This document shows positions 20,217 through 29,971 of a stretch of 64,000 nucleotides of DNA, piece after piece. The position numbers and the translations under genes are program-made. Location: assembly GCF_024347515.1 (NCBI RefSeq), contig NZ_AP025492.1, forward strand, positions 1,922,001 through 1,986,000, written 5' to 3'. The notes below the pieces were generated by a model. That model made no database searches. It was not told where the DNA came from and saw nothing but the letters and a program-made list of their open reading frames with translations. Numbering within the stretch: position 1 is the stretch's first letter; each line of letters begins with the position of its first letter. The DNA is from Vibrio gigantis (lineage in GTDB: Bacteria > Pseudomonadota > Gammaproteobacteria > Enterobacterales > Vibrionaceae).

Positions 20217-21869
20217 TTATTGTTCTTCTTTTGGCAGATAAACCGTCATTCGCGTGCCAAAATCGTGGTTGCCGACCATTTCAAGCTGCCCTTGATATCG
20301 GTCTGCCAATTGCTTAATCAGATACAAACCAACACCGCGATTTTGCTTCGCTTTGCTTGATACACCTTTTTCGGTGAGTGCTTTGGTCGCCAAGTTTTTC
20401 GGTAAACCACACCCTTTGTCTTCTACTTCTACGATAATTTCATTGCCAAAATCACTGATTGAAACTTCAACAACCCGACGCGCAGGAGCAATTTGACCTT
20501 CTTGCTTAATAGCCGTCATAGTGGCATCAAAGGCGTTATCAATCAGGTTGCCAAGAATGGTGACAACGTCATCTGCGTTCAGCCAACTAGGCAGCGCTTC
20601 AAGCCTTGAGCCTTCTTCAACTTTAAGCTCTAAGCCTATTTCTCGCGCGCGCTCCGTTTTCCCAAGGAGCATGCCCGCGATAAGTGGGTCTTTAACGGTT
20701 TCACGCAAGAACTCGATCAAGCTTTGATAATGCTCCGTTTCTTGGCCAATCAGTTGCTGTACTGAATCCAATTCGCCCATCTGAATCAAGCCACTGATGG
20801 TGTTAAGCTTGTTTTGATGCTCATGGGTTTGTGAACGTAGTAGATCGGCATACTCTTTGGTTTGTGAGAGCTGGTCTGTTAAATCGTTGATTTCATCTCG
20901 CAATCGGAAACTGGATACTGCCCCGACCACCTCACCCGCAACTATAATTGGGCTTCGGTTAGCAATGATTCGTTTATTATTCAGGTACAGCTCAACATCG
21001 TGGTCAGTGTCGCCAGTGGATAACAAGTGTTCTAAATCACTGCCTGCCAATACATCAGAAAGGCGCTGTTGGTTGAGTGCTTTATCCCTGTCTATTGATA
21101 AAATATCGCAAGCACTCTTATTAATAGAACGCAAAATGCCGTTCTTATCGATACTTAAAATGCCCTCTTTCACTGTACTCATAGTCACATCGAGTTCTAC
21201 ATATAAGCGGCCAATCTCTTCGGGCTCAAAGCCCAAAATAGCACGCTGGAAGCGCCGAGATACATAACTCGAAATCACTGCATTAACGGCAACCACCAGC
21301 AACGCCATCACAATCAAAAAGGCTAAGTAAGGTTCGATTCTGTCTTGCAAAGAATCCAATAGATAGCCAACCGAGACCACACCAATAACGGCGCCTTGCG
21401 GATCTTTAACTGCAGATTTACCACGAACAGAAAATCCAAGCGACCCTTTAGCCGTCGACACATAAGACTCGCCCAAAACCAATGCTTTTTGGTTATCGCC
21501 ACCACGCATTGGTTTACCGAGCCTGTCATCATAAGGGTGAATCAGGCGGATACCTTTATCATCACCCACAACAATAAACGCCGCGCCAATGAGCTGGGTA
21601 AGGTTACGAAATTTAACTTGGGTTTCTTCAGACAGAAGGTAAGGCTTACCATTAGGATCCACCGTTCCATTTTCTTGAATAATGCTGGTGACAAGTGGTG
21701 ATTCAGATAGAAATTCAGCAACACCTAACGCTTTCAAACCCATCTCTTGTTCTTGAGATTGTTTGATGTAGTAAAAGCCAGCCGCTGCAAGAATCAAAAG
21801 TTCAACGAGGCCAGTGACCGTCATGATAATCAGCAACCTTTTACGGAAACTGATACTGCTCCATTTCAT
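20217..21869 (-). CDS. CitA/DcuS family sensor histidine kinase
   Basis: 550 residues. Membrane segments near 12-34 and 180-200 enclose a PAS-like periplasmic sensor that has the family pattern (QVKFRNLTQLIGAAFIVVGD, GESYVSTAKGSLGFSVRGK, DPQGAVIGVVSVGY). A cytoplasmic PAS domain (about 220-325) precedes the short dimerisation region, with phospho-acceptor His349 in the SQTHEHQNKLNTISGL motif of this class, and a C-terminal ATPase domain (DNAFDA, VEDKGCGLP, GVGLYLIKQL). Members sense citrate, C4-dicarboxylates or other small carboxylates. The ligand here is unknown. It is transcribed with the regulator downstream. Confidence 0.92.
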   Translation of the reverse strand: MKWSSISFRKRLLIIMTVTGLVELLILAAAGFYYIKQSQEQEMGLKALGVAEFLSESPLVTSIIQENGTVDPNGKPYLLSEETQVKFRNLTQLIGAAFIVVGDDKGIRLIHPYDDRLGKPMRGGDNQKALVLGESYVSTAKGSLGFSVRGKSAVKDPQGAVIGVVSVGYLLDSLQDRIEPYLAFLIVMALLVVAVNAVISSYVSRRFQRAILGFEPEEIGRLYVELDVTMSTVKEGILSIDKNGILRSINKSACDILSIDRDKALNQQRLSDVLAGSDLEHLLSTGDTDHDVELYLNNKRIIANRSPIIVAGEVVGAVSSFRLRDEINDLTDQLSQTKEYADLLRSQTHEHQNKLNTISGLIQMGELDSVQQLIGQETEHYQSLIEFLRETVKDPLIAGMLLGKTERAREIGLELKVEEGSRLEALPSWLNADDVVTILGNLIDNAFDATMTAIKQEGQIAPARRVVEVSISDFGNEIIVEVEDKGCGLPKNLATKALTEKGVSSKAKQNRGVGLYLIKQLADRYQGQLEMVGNHDFGTRMTVYLPKEEQ

Positions 21870-22485
21870 ATTCCACCGTCCCTAGTGTTAGACGATCAAT
21901 GTTAACACCAAGTTAATCGCATAACCTTTCTAGGTACGCGAATTTGTGACTGTTACTCAACTAAATAATTGAGCAGATTGTTAATTGATAATCCTTTACG
22001 TTGTTCACCTCGAACAATCGTTCACTTTTAGAACGAATTAGCTTAAAAACCAAAATAAACGAATAAATATTGAGCTAGATCACTAAGCTTTTAGATGTTT
22101 TTTAGGTTGTTTAAAATAAATACAATTATAATGGTTGCATATGAAGAAGTTTATTGTTGTCTGGCCACAAGTCGTGATTTCAAACTGCGCTCTAAATCGA
22201 AATTTCGACTAACAAAAAGGCAACAACTCTTCACTCACTGGACGTACCAAAAAGTATAAGTTGTACGCTGGCCGTTACGAATGATGAACAAACGGATTTA
22301 GTATTCTCTCCTATCCATCATCACTATTTTCATACTCGGCTAGCCAGACAACGACGAGGTGACTGATAAAAGCAGCACCCAATTATAAAGCATTGATGAG
22401 CAGGAAGTATCGGTCAGTGTCAACGTCCAATAGAAACAGGATAAAAAACATAACGTATAAACATTGTTGAAAAGGAAACCAGGCA
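21870..22485. other. Gene-free region with long-range inverted repeat
   Basis: 616 bases between the minus-strand kinase and a small plus-strand frame. GTTGTCTGGC (22156-22165) is the exact inverse of GCCAGACAAC (22343-22352). Between them are a 12-base palindrome TCGAAATTTCGA (22197-22208) and a CGTAC/GTACG pair around 22240-22270. This could be a structured RNA or a 5' leader for the frame at 22486. The left third is plain AT-rich sequence and likely holds the kinase promoter. Confidence 0.4.
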
Positions 22486-22713
22486 ATGAAACGCGATAAT
22501 TTTGGAATCTGCCTAACAAAGGCTATGTTGTTCAAAAACTTACAATCTACTTTCACTCATGTCAGAGCATATGAGAAGAACGAGACATCCCCGCTCGATC
22601 TAAAAGTATTGTTAGCTTTCCCGCAAATGTCAGGTAGAGATTTATTACAAACGATGCAAGGTTCAAGACAATTGGTATGGCGCGCCGATCACCATTGTCC
22701 TAGCTTTAAATAA
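22486..22713 (+). CDS. Small protein of unknown function
   Basis: 75 residues. AAGGAA lies eight bases before the ATG and a strong terminator lies 40 bases after the stop, so it sits in a bounded transcription unit. The chain is mixed and basic with no membrane segment, and has a short hydrophobic stretch (LKVLLAFPQMSGRDLLQTM). I recognise no family. It could instead be a chance frame within a non-coding RNA that uses the long-range inverted repeat upstream. Confidence 0.5.
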   Translation: MKRDNFGICLTKAMLFKNLQSTFTHVRAYEKNETSPLDLKVLLAFPQMSGRDLLQTMQGSRQLVWRADHHCPSFK

Positions 22714-22752
22714 GCCACTTCATTTTGTAAAAAACACTTCTATACTGAACTT

Positions 22753-22778
22753 AAAAAGCACGCTTATGCGTGCTTTTT
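22753..22778 (+). terminator. Strong terminator
   Basis: Perfect 11-bp stem AAAAAGCACGC / GCGTGCTTTTT with a TTAT loop. It ends the small transcription unit upstream. Confidence 0.92.
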
Positions 22779-22934
22779 AAGTTTCATGTTGATTGATATT
22801 CACATCACCTTATCTTGTTCACACTTGATTAACGAGTTATGAGAATTTTTATTCATATGAGACAATCTATTCAAGACAAATCACTATCGCCCTGTTAACA
22901 TTAGAGTTAATACTCTAATTGGTATTTAATTCAG

Positions 22935-24368
22935 ATGACCAGACCAAAATTCCGATACCTTGCGATCGCCAGTATGCTTCTCGGCACCATGACTTCGCCA
23001 GGCTATGCAGCTCCACTCACTTTTTCTGAAGCGTGGCAAATATTACAAGAAAACAACAACTCTCTTGCGGCTCAACAAGCTAACGTTGAGCGTTATCAAC
23101 ACCTTCAAAATGCAACCGGAAGCCTTAACCTGCCTTCTGTAACACTAGGCGCGAACTACACTCACCTTGATAGTGATGTGACCATCAATGGCGAACAGTT
23201 CAGCGATAGCTTAAGTGGTGTTAACCCTACCGTGTCTGCAATACTACGACCATTAATTGGCGGAGTAACATCAACCATCACCGAGCAAGACATCTTCAGC
23301 TCTTCTATTCGTGCAATTTGGCCGATCTTTACGGGCGGACGAATTACCGCAGCACAAACCGCAGCCGAAGGTAAAAGCGAAGAAGCGCAAAGCCAGTTGT
23401 TGATGGAGAAGCAAGCTCGTTATGAAGACTTAAGCAAATACTACTTCTCAGTGATCTTAGCGGAAGACGTTGTAAAAACGCGTCAAGCTGTAGAAGCAGG
23501 CTTAACTCAGCACCGAGATTTCGCTATCAAGATGGAACAACAAGGGCAAATCGCACGCGTAGAACGCTTGCAAGCGGATGCTTCTTTGGATAAAGCGATT
23601 GTCGAGCGTACGAAAGCTCAGAATGATCTTAAAATTGCTCAATTGGCTCTGACTCAGATCCTGAGTCAAAGTGAAAGTGTAGAGCCCTCTGAACAACTGT
23701 TTATCAATAAGAGCCTGCCTCATATGGATGTGTTCATTGACCAAACATTGATGACCTACCCCGGCCTTAAGATCCTCGATGCAAAAGAGAAACAAGCAAG
23801 CAGCTTGATCAAAGCTGAGAAAGGCAAGTACTACCCAGAGGTCTATCTTTACGGAGATTACAACCTGTATGAAGATGACTCTCTAGCCAGCGAAATGAAA
23901 CCTGATTGGTTAGTTGGTATTGGTGTGAATGTTCCACTACTTGATACCTCTGGTCGTTCCGACAAAGTCGCCGCCGCTCAAAGCGCCGTATCACAGGTTC
24001 AATTCCTTAAGTCACAAGCCAAGCAAGACTTAACCGTGTTAGTACAGAAGACTTATCTTGAAGCGAACCAAGCGATTGAAGAGGTTCAAGGCCTAAACTC
24101 AAGCCTGTCTTTGGCTCAAGAAAACCTATTGCTTCGTAAAAAAGCCTTCACACAAGGGCTTTCAAACTCGCTAGAAGTAGTTGACGCAGAACTCTATCTT
24201 GCAAGCATTAAAACCCAACAATCTGCTGCACGCTTCAAATACCTTATTTCTCTCAACAAGCTTTTGGCGCTCACCAGCGAAATGAATGCTTACTCGAGTT
24301 ACTTAACCTCTTCTGTTCCGTCTGATTTCGATTCAAAAGCAGACACCAATAGCCAGTCAAAAGGATAA
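22935..24368 (+). CDS. TolC-like outer-membrane efflux protein
   Basis: 477 residues with a signal peptide (cleavage after about residue 26, GYA-AP). The mature chain has two repeats of long alpha-helix and short beta strands, as in TolC/OEP proteins: LTFSEAWQILQENNNSLAAQQANVE starts the first half and TYPGLKILDAKEKQASSLIKAEKGKY the second. It should form the trimeric outer-membrane tunnel of the export system encoded by the next three genes, which follow with gaps of 3, 7 and -4 bases. A serine-rich tail follows residue 450. Confidence 0.9.
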   Translation: MTRPKFRYLAIASMLLGTMTSPGYAAPLTFSEAWQILQENNNSLAAQQANVERYQHLQNATGSLNLPSVTLGANYTHLDSDVTINGEQFSDSLSGVNPTVSAILRPLIGGVTSTITEQDIFSSSIRAIWPIFTGGRITAAQTAAEGKSEEAQSQLLMEKQARYEDLSKYYFSVILAEDVVKTRQAVEAGLTQHRDFAIKMEQQGQIARVERLQADASLDKAIVERTKAQNDLKIAQLALTQILSQSESVEPSEQLFINKSLPHMDVFIDQTLMTYPGLKILDAKEKQASSLIKAEKGKYYPEVYLYGDYNLYEDDSLASEMKPDWLVGIGVNVPLLDTSGRSDKVAAAQSAVSQVQFLKSQAKQDLTVLVQKTYLEANQAIEEVQGLNSSLSLAQENLLLRKKAFTQGLSNSLEVVDAELYLASIKTQQSAARFKYLISLNKLLALTSEMNAYSSYLTSSVPSDFDSKADTNSQSKG

Positions 24369-24371
24369 TTC

Positions 24372-25346
24372 ATGAAACCTATTAAGCCCCTTTTTCTATC
24401 TTTAATTGGTATCGGCGTTATTGGCTGGGTCGGATACAGTTTTTACCAAGCTTATCAACCTCAGCCTGTTAAGCTTCAAGGTCAAATCGATGCACAGCAA
24501 TACAGCATCTCATCGAAAGTACCTGGCAGAATTGACGAAATATTCGTGCGTAAAGGTGATTCGGTTGAAAAAGGCGAATTGATCTTTTCTCTTCTCAGCC
24601 CTGAGATAGATGCGAAGCTAGAACAAGCAAAAGCCGGTCAAAAAGCCGCTGGCGCATTAGCACAAGAAGCAGAAAATGGCGCACGCACACAACAGATCCA
24701 AGCTGCGAAAGACCAATGGTTGAAAGCAAAAGCGGCTGCCGATTTGATGGACAAAACTTACCAACGTGTAAACAACCTTTACAACGATGGTGTGGTTGCC
24801 GAACAGAAGCGTGATGAAGCCAAAACTCAGTGGCAAGCGTCGAAGTACACCGAAAGCGCTGCGTTCCAAATGTATCAATTGGCGCAAGAGGGCGCTCGTG
24901 ACGAAACCAAAGTGGCAGCCGCTCAAAAAGCGTTAATGGCAGCAGGCGCAGTGGCAGAAGTTGAAGCTTACGCAAAAGACACACAAATCCATAGCTGGTT
25001 TAATGGTGAAGTATCTCAAGTGCTATTAAGCAGCGGCGAACTTGCACCACAAGGCTTCCCTGTTGTCACTGTTATCGACACCAACGATGCTTGGGCAGTG
25101 CTCAATGTACGTGAAGATATGCTTAAGCATTTCGAGAAAGGCAGCCAGTTTGAAGCATACCTCCCGGCTCTAGATAAGTCATTGACTTTCCAGGTCACGC
25201 ACATCGCCGTAATGGGTGATTTCGCAACTTGGCGTTCAACAGACGCAGCACAAGGCTTCGACTTACGTACTTTTGAAGTAGAAGCGCATCCTGTCGATAC
25301 CAATGAAACACTGCGTATGGGCATGAGCCTTGTGGTTGAGCTTTAG
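24372..25346 (+). CDS. HlyD-family periplasmic adaptor
   Basis: 324 residues. A single N-terminal membrane anchor (about 6-26) is followed by the biotinyl-lipoyl half QYSISSKVPGRIDEIFVRKG, a coiled-coil hairpin (about 75-200, Ala/Glu/Lys/Gln-rich), the second lipoyl half (IHSWFNGEVSQVLLSSGEL) and a barrel. It resembles the YhiI/EmrA-type adaptors that bridge an inner-membrane ABC-2 permease and TolC. It begins three bases after the TolC-like gene. Confidence 0.9.
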   Translation: MKPIKPLFLSLIGIGVIGWVGYSFYQAYQPQPVKLQGQIDAQQYSISSKVPGRIDEIFVRKGDSVEKGELIFSLLSPEIDAKLEQAKAGQKAAGALAQEAENGARTQQIQAAKDQWLKAKAAADLMDKTYQRVNNLYNDGVVAEQKRDEAKTQWQASKYTESAAFQMYQLAQEGARDETKVAAAQKALMAAGAVAEVEAYAKDTQIHSWFNGEVSQVLLSSGELAPQGFPVVTVIDTNDAWAVLNVREDMLKHFEKGSQFEAYLPALDKSLTFQVTHIAVMGDFATWRSTDAAQGFDLRTFEVEAHPVDTNETLRMGMSLVVEL

Positions 25347-25353
25347 GTGACGC

Positions 25354-26580
25354 ATGTCTGCTAACTCTCAATCAACTGAGCATCTTAGAACGAAGAGTAC
25401 CTTGCTTAGGCAGTGGGCGATTGTCCGCAAAGACAAGTGGTTGTTGTCTTGCCTAACTTGGATCCCTTTACTGCTTGCTGCCAGTATCTGGCTGATTTTT
25501 TCACAAGGAATCGCTCGTGACTTGCCGGTTGCGGTGGTTGACTTGGAACACAGCCAGATTTCGCAGCAGTTCACACGCCTTGTTGATACATCACCAACGC
25601 TGCAAGTCACTCAAAAATACAGCTCTGCAAGTGAAGCGGCGAAAGCGATGATCGAACGCGATATCTATGGTTATGTTGTGATACCAAGACACTTTGATCG
25701 CGACCTTTATCTTGGTTTAAACCCACAAGTATCAGTGTTTTACAACAGCCAATTTATCTTGATCGGTAAACTGGTGAACTCTGCGTTGTTGCAGGCTCAG
25801 GGGACTTTCAACGCGCAACTTGAAGTCATGAAACAGCTGTCACACGGTGATACCACGGTTCAATCAGCCTTAGGCCAAGCTGTCACAGTGCAAAGCCAGA
25901 TCACACCACTATTCAACAAGAACACCAGTTATGCTCAGTTCCTGGTGTCTGCGGTTATCCCTGCTCTTTGGCAGATCATGGTTGTGGTGGGCACGATATT
26001 GGTTTTGACGGCGAACGTTAGAGCTCGTGGTCTTCACGCTTGGTTATCCAACGCCCCGATCAAGTCATTAGCGTCCACATTAACACCATACCTTGTCTTA
26101 TTTTTGATGTTTGGTATCGCGTTTAGCTTTTGGTTCTATGTCTTCTTAGGCTGGCCGTTTAACGGCAGCTTTGTGGCATTGACCATTGCCCAACTGCTTA
26201 CCGTCATTAGCTGTATCATCATGGGTTGTTTGTTTTTCTTTTTAACACTCGATCCAGCCAGGGCGATGAGCTTCGCGGGTGCTTTCACCGCACCAAGCTT
26301 CGCGTTCATGGGGATTACGTTCCCAGTAACAGACATGAACACGGCGGCTCAAGTTTGGAGAAGCTTACTGCCAGTGAGTCACTACATCGAGGTACAAACG
26401 GCGCAATCCAGCTATGGCGCAAGCGCGGCACAATCGCTAATCAACCTCTCTTCTATGTTGTGGTACGTGGTTCCTGCTTTCGTGGTGATGTTGTTAATTA
26501 AGAAACACTTGGCGCAATCAGCTCTATCTGCACAAGCAACACAGCCAGAACCATCAGCACCAAAAGGAGTAAAACGATGA
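25354..26580 (+). CDS. ABC-2 type transporter permease, first of pair
   Basis: 408 residues of the ABC2_membrane_3 layout: one N-terminal helix (WLLSCLTWIPLLLAASIWLI), a periplasmic domain of about 170 residues with LPVAVVDLEHSQISQQFTRL, then five or six helices in the C-terminal half. E. coli YhhJ and RbbA C-terminal regions have the same architecture. The final ATGA overlaps the next gene by four bases. No ATP-binding domain is fused or encoded nearby, which is odd for an ABC system. Confidence 0.88.
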   Translation: MSANSQSTEHLRTKSTLLRQWAIVRKDKWLLSCLTWIPLLLAASIWLIFSQGIARDLPVAVVDLEHSQISQQFTRLVDTSPTLQVTQKYSSASEAAKAMIERDIYGYVVIPRHFDRDLYLGLNPQVSVFYNSQFILIGKLVNSALLQAQGTFNAQLEVMKQLSHGDTTVQSALGQAVTVQSQITPLFNKNTSYAQFLVSAVIPALWQIMVVVGTILVLTANVRARGLHAWLSNAPIKSLASTLTPYLVLFLMFGIAFSFWFYVFLGWPFNGSFVALTIAQLLTVISCIIMGCLFFFLTLDPARAMSFAGAFTAPSFAFMGITFPVTDMNTAAQVWRSLLPVSHYIEVQTAQSSYGASAAQSLINLSSMLWYVVPAFVVMLLIKKHLAQSALSAQATQPEPSAPKGVKR

Positions 26581-27755
26581 GCTTTACTCAACTACTCAAG
26601 CAAGAATTCTTAGCGGTACTGCGCAACCCTGTCGTACTTCTTACGGTATTCGGTGGTGTGGTCTTCTATTCATTCTTGTATCCGTTACCTTACGCGAACC
26701 AAGTCCCCCAACAACTGAAAGCCTCGGTTGTGAACTTAGATAAGAGTCAAAGTAGCTACCAATTAGAACGAATGGTAGATGCTACCTCTCAAATCGAGTT
26801 GGTCCGTCGAGACTCCACTATCGCCGATGCAAAACAAGCCGTACTTAACCAAGAGATTGGTGGATTCCTCGTCATTCCAGAAGACTTCTATAAAGACTTA
26901 CTTCTTGGTAAGAGCCCGACGCTTTCTTACGCTGGTGATGCTTCTTACTTCTTGGTCTACGGAACCATTGTTGAAGGGCTTGCCAAAGCTGGAGGTACGT
27001 TAGCTGCGCAAGTTAAGGTCAGTCATTTGTTAGTCGAAGGTGTGCCTTTAGAATCGGCCGCCAAAGGCTACAGTGCATTTAGCTTGAACCTAAAACCAAC
27101 GTTCAATAGTCGTATGGGATACATTGATTACGTGGTTCCAGCCGTCTTTGTGTTGATCCTGCAACAAACCTTAGCCATGGCTTCTGGTTTAGTTGGTGCG
27201 ACCCAAAATGCTCAATCGACGTTTGGCTATTGGAGTAAAACCTCTCCGGCGAAATTGATGCTTGCTCGCTGTTGTACCTTAGTCGGCATTTACTATTTGT
27301 TGTCGATGTACTACTTCGGTGCAAGCTTTTCGATGTATGGGATCAACCTACTCGGCTCCATAATACAGATCTTGACCTTACTTCTCCCCTTCTTACTAGC
27401 AAGCTGTTTGATTGGAATTTTTATTGGTGAGCTAGTGCCACGAAGAGAGTTAGTCACGGTTGTTGTGTTAATCAGTTCAATGCCACTGATCTTCTCTTCA
27501 GGTTTTATCTGGCCGATTGAAATGATGCCTGAATGGTTGGTACTGTTATCACAACTGTTTCCAAGCACACCTGCTATCCAAGGTTTCTTAGCGCTGAATC
27601 AGATGGGCGCTTCGTGGCAAGAGGTAGCACCTCAATGGACGCTATTATGGGGACAAGTTGTTCTATGGGGTTCGTTGCTGGCAATTAAGCTCTACCACAA
27701 ATCCAGTAAAAGCAATGCCGGCAATAGTAAAGGCAACAGCCATCGAGCCGTTTAG
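26577..27755 (+). CDS. ABC-2 type transporter permease, second of pair
   Basis: 392 residues with the same architecture as the preceding permease and clear similarity in the periplasmic domain (LKASVVNLDKSQSSYQLERM against LPVAVVDLEHSQISQQFTRL), so the two are paralogues that probably form a heterodimer. Helices cluster after residue 180, with IFSSGFIWPIEMMPEWLVLL the typical conserved segment of the family. It is last in the four-gene export operon. The energy source is unexplained, since no ATPase lies in the operon. Confidence 0.88.
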   Translation: MSFTQLLKQEFLAVLRNPVVLLTVFGGVVFYSFLYPLPYANQVPQQLKASVVNLDKSQSSYQLERMVDATSQIELVRRDSTIADAKQAVLNQEIGGFLVIPEDFYKDLLLGKSPTLSYAGDASYFLVYGTIVEGLAKAGGTLAAQVKVSHLLVEGVPLESAAKGYSAFSLNLKPTFNSRMGYIDYVVPAVFVLILQQTLAMASGLVGATQNAQSTFGYWSKTSPAKLMLARCCTLVGIYYLLSMYYFGASFSMYGINLLGSIIQILTLLLPFLLASCLIGIFIGELVPRRELVTVVVLISSMPLIFSSGFIWPIEMMPEWLVLLSQLFPSTPAIQGFLALNQMGASWQEVAPQWTLLWGQVVLWGSLLAIKLYHKSSKSNAGNSKGNSHRAV

Positions 27756-27767
27756 TTTTATGTTTTA

Positions 27768-27791
27768 GCGGAAAGTACTCATACTTTCCGC
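27768..27791 (+). terminator. Hairpin after the export operon
   Basis: Perfect 10-bp stem GCGGAAAGTA / TACTTTCCGC with a 4-base loop and no T run. It probably protects the mRNA end. Confidence 0.6.
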
Positions 27792-27800
27792 TCATCGAAA

Positions 27801-27839
27801 GCCATTAAAAAAGCCCTGATAATGAGCTTTTTTAATGGC
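27801..27839 (+). terminator. Terminator of the export operon
   Basis: Perfect 14-bp stem GCCATTAAAAAAGC / GCTTTTTTAATGGC with an 11-base loop; its T run lies inside the stem. Confidence 0.8.
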
Positions 27840-27852
27840 CTCTGACTGACAA

Positions 27853-27880
27853 AGTCACCAGTCACCAGTCACCAGTCACC
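27853..27880. repeat. Four tandem copies of AGTCACC
   Basis: The heptamer AGTCACC is repeated exactly four times without interruption just after the export operon terminator. It is a short simple-sequence repeat that could vary in copy number. Confidence 0.9.
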
Positions 27881-28330
27881 GAATGTTTAAACGCGCTCCC
27901 CGAACATATCAAATATTCAAACTCGCCTCCTTTCGTATTATTCATCACTCTGAACCTCCCGTAATTCGTTTCTATAAGAGCGACTTCATATGCTTTTTCC
28001 TACCTAAAAAGCATCGACTTATTCCCAAACAATGACAAAACCCGAACAATTGTAAATTTATTGTAAAAATTTCTTTGTTGGCATTATTTTTATGTATAGG
28101 ATTATCATTAGGACTTGGTAACCCGAATACCATAGTCTTATTGGTGCACATACCAAAAGGATATCCATATAAAGCAAGATCAGTACTTATATTTATTTCG
28201 TTTTTCGACTTAGCTACAGCCGTTTATGTTGCCGTCAAATGAAGTAGATAAGCCACTGAAATATACAAAGCAAATAGAAAACAAACACAACAGCAACAAA
28301 CATAATTTAATAAAAAAGACAGGGAAAACC
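27881..28330. promoter_or_regulatory. Leader and promoter region of the first symporter
   Basis: 450 AT-rich bases. It must contain the promoter of the symporter gene at 28331. An in-frame ATG at 28226 exists but has no ribosome binding site. I find no glycine riboswitch here, unlike the second symporter gene. Confidence 0.4.
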
Positions 28331-29872
28331 ATGAAAAACATACGTGAATTATTTTTTGGGTTTATATTATTATTTAGTTCCAGTGCATTTGCAGAAGAAG
28401 GATCATTTAACCAAACTATCAGTAACTTAAGTCAAAGTGTTGATGGATTTTTCAACGAATACACAGGTTGGTTCGTTGGACTCATATTTAAAAGTGTACC
28501 GATTGGTGAAGCAAACTTCCCCGTGATTGTTGGTTGGCTCTTGCTCGCAGCGATCATCTTTACTGTTTACTTTGGCTTTGTTCAATTTAAACGTGTCGGC
28601 ATGGCCATAGACATTATTAAAGGTAAGTATACTGATCCTAACTCTAAAGAGGACGGCGAGGTTTCTCACTTTCAAGCGTTAACCACAGCGCTTTCTGGTA
28701 CTGTCGGACTTGGTAATATTGCCGGTGTAGGTGCTGCACTTGCGATTGGTGGTCCTGGCGCAACATTCTGGATGATTTTGTGTGGCCTTCTGGGTATGGC
28801 TTCTAAGTTCTGTGAGTGTACCTTAGGTGTGAAATACCGAACTATCCTGCCTTCAGGCGTTGTTTCAGGTGGTCCAATGTACTACCTAAGCCAAGGTCTT
28901 GGTGAAAGAGGTTTAGGCGGATTAGGTAAAGTGCTCGCTGTTGGTTTCGCATTAATGTGTATTTTGGGCGCATTGGGCGGCGGTAACATGTTCCAAGCTA
29001 ACCAAGCACACGCCATGTTAACTTACGCATTTGATGTACCGAGTGAATACGGTGTAATCACAGGCCTTGTACTAGCCGCTTTAGTTTTCTCTGTAATTGT
29101 TGGTGGTATGCCTTCTATTGCATCGGTAACAGAAAAAGTTGTTCCTTGGATGGCTGCTCTGTATATCGGTATGGCTGTGGTTGTTATCGGTTCTAACCTT
29201 GATCAAGTTGGTCCTGCGTTCAGCGCAATCTTTACAGGTGCATTTACTGGTGAAGGTGTAGTTGGTGGATTCATTGGCGCATTAATTCAAGGCTTGAAGC
29301 GTGCAACGTTCTCGAACGAAGCAGGTGTAGGTTCAGCAGCTATCGCTCACTCAGCAGTTAAAACAAAAGAACCAATCACTGAAGGTCTAGTATCACTATT
29401 AGAACCATTCGTTGATACGGTAATCATTTGTACAATGACAGCATTGGTTATCACTATCGCTGGTCTAAACGTAGGTCCATTCGATGGTTCTGGTTTAACG
29501 GGTGTAACTCTTACTGCTGCATCGTTTACTGAAACGGCAGAAGTGTTCAAATACACACTCGCTCTCGCGGTAATCATGTTTGCGTTTTCTACCATGATCT
29601 CTTGGTCGTACTACGGTCTTAAGGCTTGGACTTACCTATTTGGCGAAGGAAAAACAACAGAGCTGATTTTTAAAGTGATGTTCTGTGTGTTTGTTGTTAT
29701 CGGTGCGACAATTCAATTTGGCGCGGTAATCGACTTCTCTGATGCGGCTATATTTGCGATGTCTATCTTTAACATTCTTGGTCTGTACTTCTTGATGCCA
29801 GTTGTGAAGAAAGAACTACAATCGTTTGTTGCTCGCGTGAAATCAGGTGAAATCAAAACGTATGAGAAATAA
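28331..29872 (+). CDS. Sodium:alanine symporter family (AGCS) protein
   Basis: 513 residues from the ATG at 28331 (AGGG at 28321-28324). The chain opens with a signal-peptide-like stretch ending SSSAFA, unusual for a transporter but seen in vibrio members, then about 11 helices. AGCS signatures are FQALTTALSGTVGLGNIAGVGAAL near residue 115 and GLKRATFSNEAGVGSAAIAH near 320. The family imports alanine or glycine with sodium. Single gene with its own terminator. Confidence 0.9.
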   Translation: MKNIRELFFGFILLFSSSAFAEEGSFNQTISNLSQSVDGFFNEYTGWFVGLIFKSVPIGEANFPVIVGWLLLAAIIFTVYFGFVQFKRVGMAIDIIKGKYTDPNSKEDGEVSHFQALTTALSGTVGLGNIAGVGAALAIGGPGATFWMILCGLLGMASKFCECTLGVKYRTILPSGVVSGGPMYYLSQGLGERGLGGLGKVLAVGFALMCILGALGGGNMFQANQAHAMLTYAFDVPSEYGVITGLVLAALVFSVIVGGMPSIASVTEKVVPWMAALYIGMAVVVIGSNLDQVGPAFSAIFTGAFTGEGVVGGFIGALIQGLKRATFSNEAGVGSAAIAHSAVKTKEPITEGLVSLLEPFVDTVIICTMTALVITIAGLNVGPFDGSGLTGVTLTAASFTETAEVFKYTLALAVIMFAFSTMISWSYYGLKAWTYLFGEGKTTELIFKVMFCVFVVIGATIQFGAVIDFSDAAIFAMSIFNILGLYFLMPVVKKELQSFVARVKSGEIKTYEK

Positions 29873-29971
29873 CGTTTAGTGGAGTGATGCTACTCAAATA
29901 AACGAGACTGTTCTAAAAATTTTTGTAAGACCCTTTGCTTGAGAAAGTGAGAACAGTACTGCAATTAATCT

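Noticed and set aside
22156..22352. Miniature transposable element
   Set aside because: Inverted ends exist, but no target-site duplication flanks them; a structured RNA is at least as likely.
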